Positions 61,868 to 64,000 of a stretch of DNA of 64,000 nt are shown here, one piece after another. The stretch's first letter is position 1; every line of letters starts with the position of its first letter. A program made the translations under genes and the position numbers. This DNA is from Clostridia bacterium. GTDB taxonomy: Bacteria > Bacillota > Clostridia > Oscillospirales > Acutalibacteraceae. The stretch is from assembly GCA_017625435.1 (NCBI GenBank), contig JAGAKX010000011.1, forward strand, positions 124,001-188,000. Direction: 5' to 3'. The notes under the pieces are model-generated. The model did no database searches. It saw nothing but the letters and a program-made list of their open reading frames with translations, and had not been told where the DNA came from.

Positions 61868-64000
61868 ATGGCACAGAGAAAAATAAGAATTGTCGGTGCA
61901 AAGGAGCATAACTTAAAGGACGTTTCCCTTGAAATTCCCCGAGACAAGCTTGTTGTCTTTACGGGGCTTTCAGGCTCGGGAAAATCCACCCTTGCATTCG
62001 ATACCATATATGCCGAGGGACAGAGACGCTACGTTGAATCTCTGTCTTCCTATGCAAGACAGTTTTTAGGTCAGATGGAAAAGCCCAACGTAGAGCTTAT
62101 TGAGGGGCTTTCTCCCGCAATTTCCATTGACCAGAAAACTACATCAAAAAATCCCCGTTCAACCGTAGGCACGGTAACGGAGATATACGACTATTTAAGA
62201 CTTCTTTATGCAAGGGCAGGCATTCCCCATTGCCCCGTATGTCATAAGGAAATCCGTCCTCAGAGCGTGGACGAAATGACGGACAAGATTATGGCTTTCC
62301 CTGAGGGAACAAAGTTTATGATTATGTCACCTGTCGTAAGAGCCCGAAAGGGTGAACACGTAAAAATTCTTGAGGATGCCAAAAAGGCAGGCTTTGTAAG
62401 AGCACGTATTGACGGTGAAATGCGTGAGCTGTCTGAAGAAATAAAGCTCCAGAAAACCAATAAGCATACAATTGAAATTGTCGTTGACCGTCTTGTTATG
62501 AAGGACGGTATAGCCTCCCGTGTGTCCGATTCATTGGAAACAGCCCTGAAGCTCAGCGAGGGTATTGTACTTGTTTCTGTTGTGGGCGGCGAGGAAATGC
62601 TCTTTTCACAGCAGTTTTCCTGCCCTGATCATAACGTGGGAATCGGGGAGTTAAGCCCCCGTCTTTTCTCCTTCAATAATCCCTTCGGTGCCTGTCCTAA
62701 GTGTGCAGGTCTCGGAATATTCAAAAAGGTTGCTCCCGAGCTCATTATTCCCGATAAGAGGCTTTCAATAAACGGCGGTGCAATAAAGGGCTGCGGATGG
62801 ACTAATGAGAAATACGGCACAATTGCCCGTATGTATATGGAAGGTATTGCAAAAAAATACGGCTTTTCAATGGATGATCCCATAAAGGATATCCCCGAAA
62901 AGGCAGTAAATGCGATTCTTTACGGTACGGGGGAAGAAAAGCTGAAGCTGAAAAGAAGCTTTCACACAGGCTCTACGGAATATGAAGCTCCCTTTGAGGG
63001 TATTGTAAATAATCTTGAACGCCGTTACAGCGAGACAACAAGCGACTGGGCAAGATGGGAAATAGAGCTTTTTATGACGGACCACGAATGTCCCGGATGT
63101 AAGGGGGCAAGGCTTAAGGATGAGATTCTTGCCGTTACCGTTGGCGGAAAAAATATTGATGAATTTACGAGAATGTCGGTTTCCGATGAAATTGAATTCC
63201 TGAACGGCCTTGAGCTTACCGAACGTGAGCATTTTATTGCCGACGGCATTATTAAGGAAATCAGATCAAGACTTGAATTCCTCCAGAAGGTAGGCCTTGA
63301 TTATCTTACTCTTTCCCGTGCATCGGGTACGCTTTCGGGCGGTGAAAGTCAGCGAATCCGTCTTGCAACCCAGATAGGCTCAGCGTTAACGGGTGTACTT
63401 TATGTTCTTGATGAGCCGAGCATCGGTCTGCATCAGAGGGATAATGAAAAGCTTATAGAGACTCTCAAGAATCTCCGTGACCTCGGAAATACCCTTATTG
63501 TTGTCGAGCACGATGAGGACACAATGAAAAGTGCCGATTATATTGTTGATATCGGCCCCGGTGCCGGTATCCACGGCGGTGAAATTGTAGCCGCAGGAAC
63601 GCTTGAGGATATAAAAAAATGCCACCGTTCAATTACGGGTCAGTATCTTACGGGTGAAAAGAAAATCGAAATTCCCCGTGAGAGAAGAAAGGGTAACGGA
63701 AAATTCCTTAAAATATTCGGTGCAGGGCAGAATAATCTTAAGGATATTGACGTAACCTTTCCTCTCGGCAAATTTATTGCCGTTACGGGTGTTTCAGGCT
63801 CGGGAAAATCCTCGCTAATAAACGAAATTCTTTATAAGCACCTTGCAAACGAGCTGAACGGCGCAAAGAAGCTCCCCGGTAAAAACAAGGGCTTTCAGGG
63901 TACGGATAACCTCGATAAGGTAATTGACATCGACCAGTCACCCATAGGCAGAACGCCCCGTTCAAATCCCGCAACCTATACGGGTGCGTTTACTGACATA
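61868..64000 (+). CDS. uvrA: Excinuclease ABC subunit A, 3' truncated by window edge
   Basis: DNA-damage sensor ATPase of nucleotide excision repair. 711 codons visible of about 940. The first P-loop [12 protein letters not shown] and the zinc-type CPVC region (about 120), the signature [12 protein letters not shown], Walker [12 protein letters not shown], and the second P-loop [12 protein letters not shown] (near 640) are present. The window ends inside the second ABC unit. The ATG at 61868 has ACGGAGGATT just upstream, 14 bp after the hairpin array. It is the reading partner of uvrB. Confidence 0.97.
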   Translation, partial: MAQRKIRIVGAKEHNLKDVSLEIPRDKLVVFTGLSGSGKSTLAFDTIYAEGQRRYVESLSSYARQFLGQMEKPNVELIEGLSPAISIDQKTTSKNPRSTVGTVTEIYDYLRLLYARAGIPHCPVCHKEIRPQSVDEMTDKIMAFPEGTKFMIMSPVVRARKGEHVKILEDAKKAGFVRARIDGEMRELSEEIKLQKTNKHTIEIVVDRLVMKDGIASRVSDSLETALKLSEGIVLVSVVGGEEMLFSQQFSCPDHNVGIGELSPRLFSFNNPFGACPKCAGLGIFKKVAPELIIPDKRLSINGGAIKGCGWTNEKYGTIARMYMEGIAKKYGFSMDDPIKDIPEKAVNAILYGTGEEKLKLKRSFHTGSTEYEAPFEGIVNNLERRYSETTSDWARWEIELFMTDHECPGCKGARLKDEILAVTVGGKNIDEFTRMSVSDEIEFLNGLELTEREHFIADGIIKEIRSRLEFLQKVGLDYLTLSRASGTLSGGESQRIRLATQIGSALTGVLYVLDEPSIGLHQRDNEKLIETLKNLRDLGNTLIVVEHDEDTMKSADYIVDIGPGAGIHGGEIVAAGTLEDIKKCHRSITGQYLTGEKKIEIPRERRKGNGKFLKIFGAGQNNLKDIDVTFPLGKFIAVTGVSGSGKSSLINEILYKHLANELNGAKKLPGKNKGFQGTDNLDKVIDIDQSPIGRTPRSNPATYTGAFTDI

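Noticed and set aside
1-64000. tRNA, rRNA, transposase, integrase or prophage genes
   Set aside because: No tRNA-like cloverleaf, rRNA segment, recombinase motif or phage structural gene was recognised by reading; a tRNA scan or profile search could still find a weak one.

Overview
The window is 64 kb of a low-to-mid GC Gram-positive chromosome. A Spo0A homologue, an mraZ-to-ftsZ cell wall cluster with a PASTA-type PBP, a one-chain clostridial-size PurL, class 1B PyrD/PyrK, frequent TTG starts with strong AGGAGG sites and small lipobox proteins all point to class Clostridia, probably a gut Oscillospirales/Ruminococcaceae-type organism. No rRNA, tRNA, CRISPR array, transposase or prophage gene was found. 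Genes are densely packed, and strand switches are usually marked by strong hairpin terminators.

Layout. 1-5.3 kb (+): 3' part of galT, a small exported Cys-rich protein, a reverse-strand phosphoribosyltransferase, a PBP1A-type bifunctional penicillin-binding protein and RuvX. 5.4-11.6 kb (-): an accessory operon (glycoside-hydrolase-like protein, ceramidase-like exported protein, Gfo/Idh oxidoreductase, Cys-rich unknown protein) whose promoter -10 box lies inside a perfect palindrome. 11.8-16.3 kb (+): a small exported protein, then potABCD for polyamine uptake. 16.3-20.5 kb (-): an acyl-activating/ACP/PlsC fusion, a DnaQ-like exonuclease and an Mrp ATPase. 20.9-33.8 kb (-): a purine operon led by a ZTP riboswitch (purE, purF-like, purM, purN, purO, AICAR transformylase, purD, purL, fhs, DUF6054-like). 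33.9-42.5 kb (-): a pyrimidine operon (pyrC, carB, pyrK, pyrD, pyrF, pyrE, pyrB) with a structured leader. 42.7 kb (-): a small lipoprotein. 43.0-56.1 kb (+): the dcw cluster mraZ, rsmH, ftsL, pbp2/spoVD, murE, mraY, ftsW, murG, murA, ftsQ, ftsZ. 56.2-64 kb (+): proS (archaeal/eukaryal-like type), spo0A, an AlkD-like repair protein, uvrB, a 324-bp array of small hairpins, and the 5' part of uvrA.

How the genes work together. Fhs supplies 10-formyl-THF to PurN and the AICAR transformylase, and the riboswitch senses the precursor (ZMP/ZTP) that builds up when formyl-THF is short. The pyrimidine operon covers every step to UMP except the CarA glutaminase subunit. The dcw cluster makes meso-DAP-type lipid II and the division machinery but lacks murC, murD, murF and ftsA.

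Most unusual items: (1) the hairpin array between uvrB and uvrA, bounded by two near-identical 37-bp palindromes; (2) a Spo0A whose three acidic receiver positions, including the phosphoacceptor, are all Glu; (3) a PurF-like protein with no N-terminal nucleophile Cys; (4) PurH split into a stand-alone transformylase plus an archaeal-type PurO; (5) an aspartate transcarbamoylase carrying only the zinc domain of PyrI; (6) an adenylation-ACP-acyltransferase fusion; (7) leader RNAs, including an SD-sequestering stem and a nested stem in the pyr leader.
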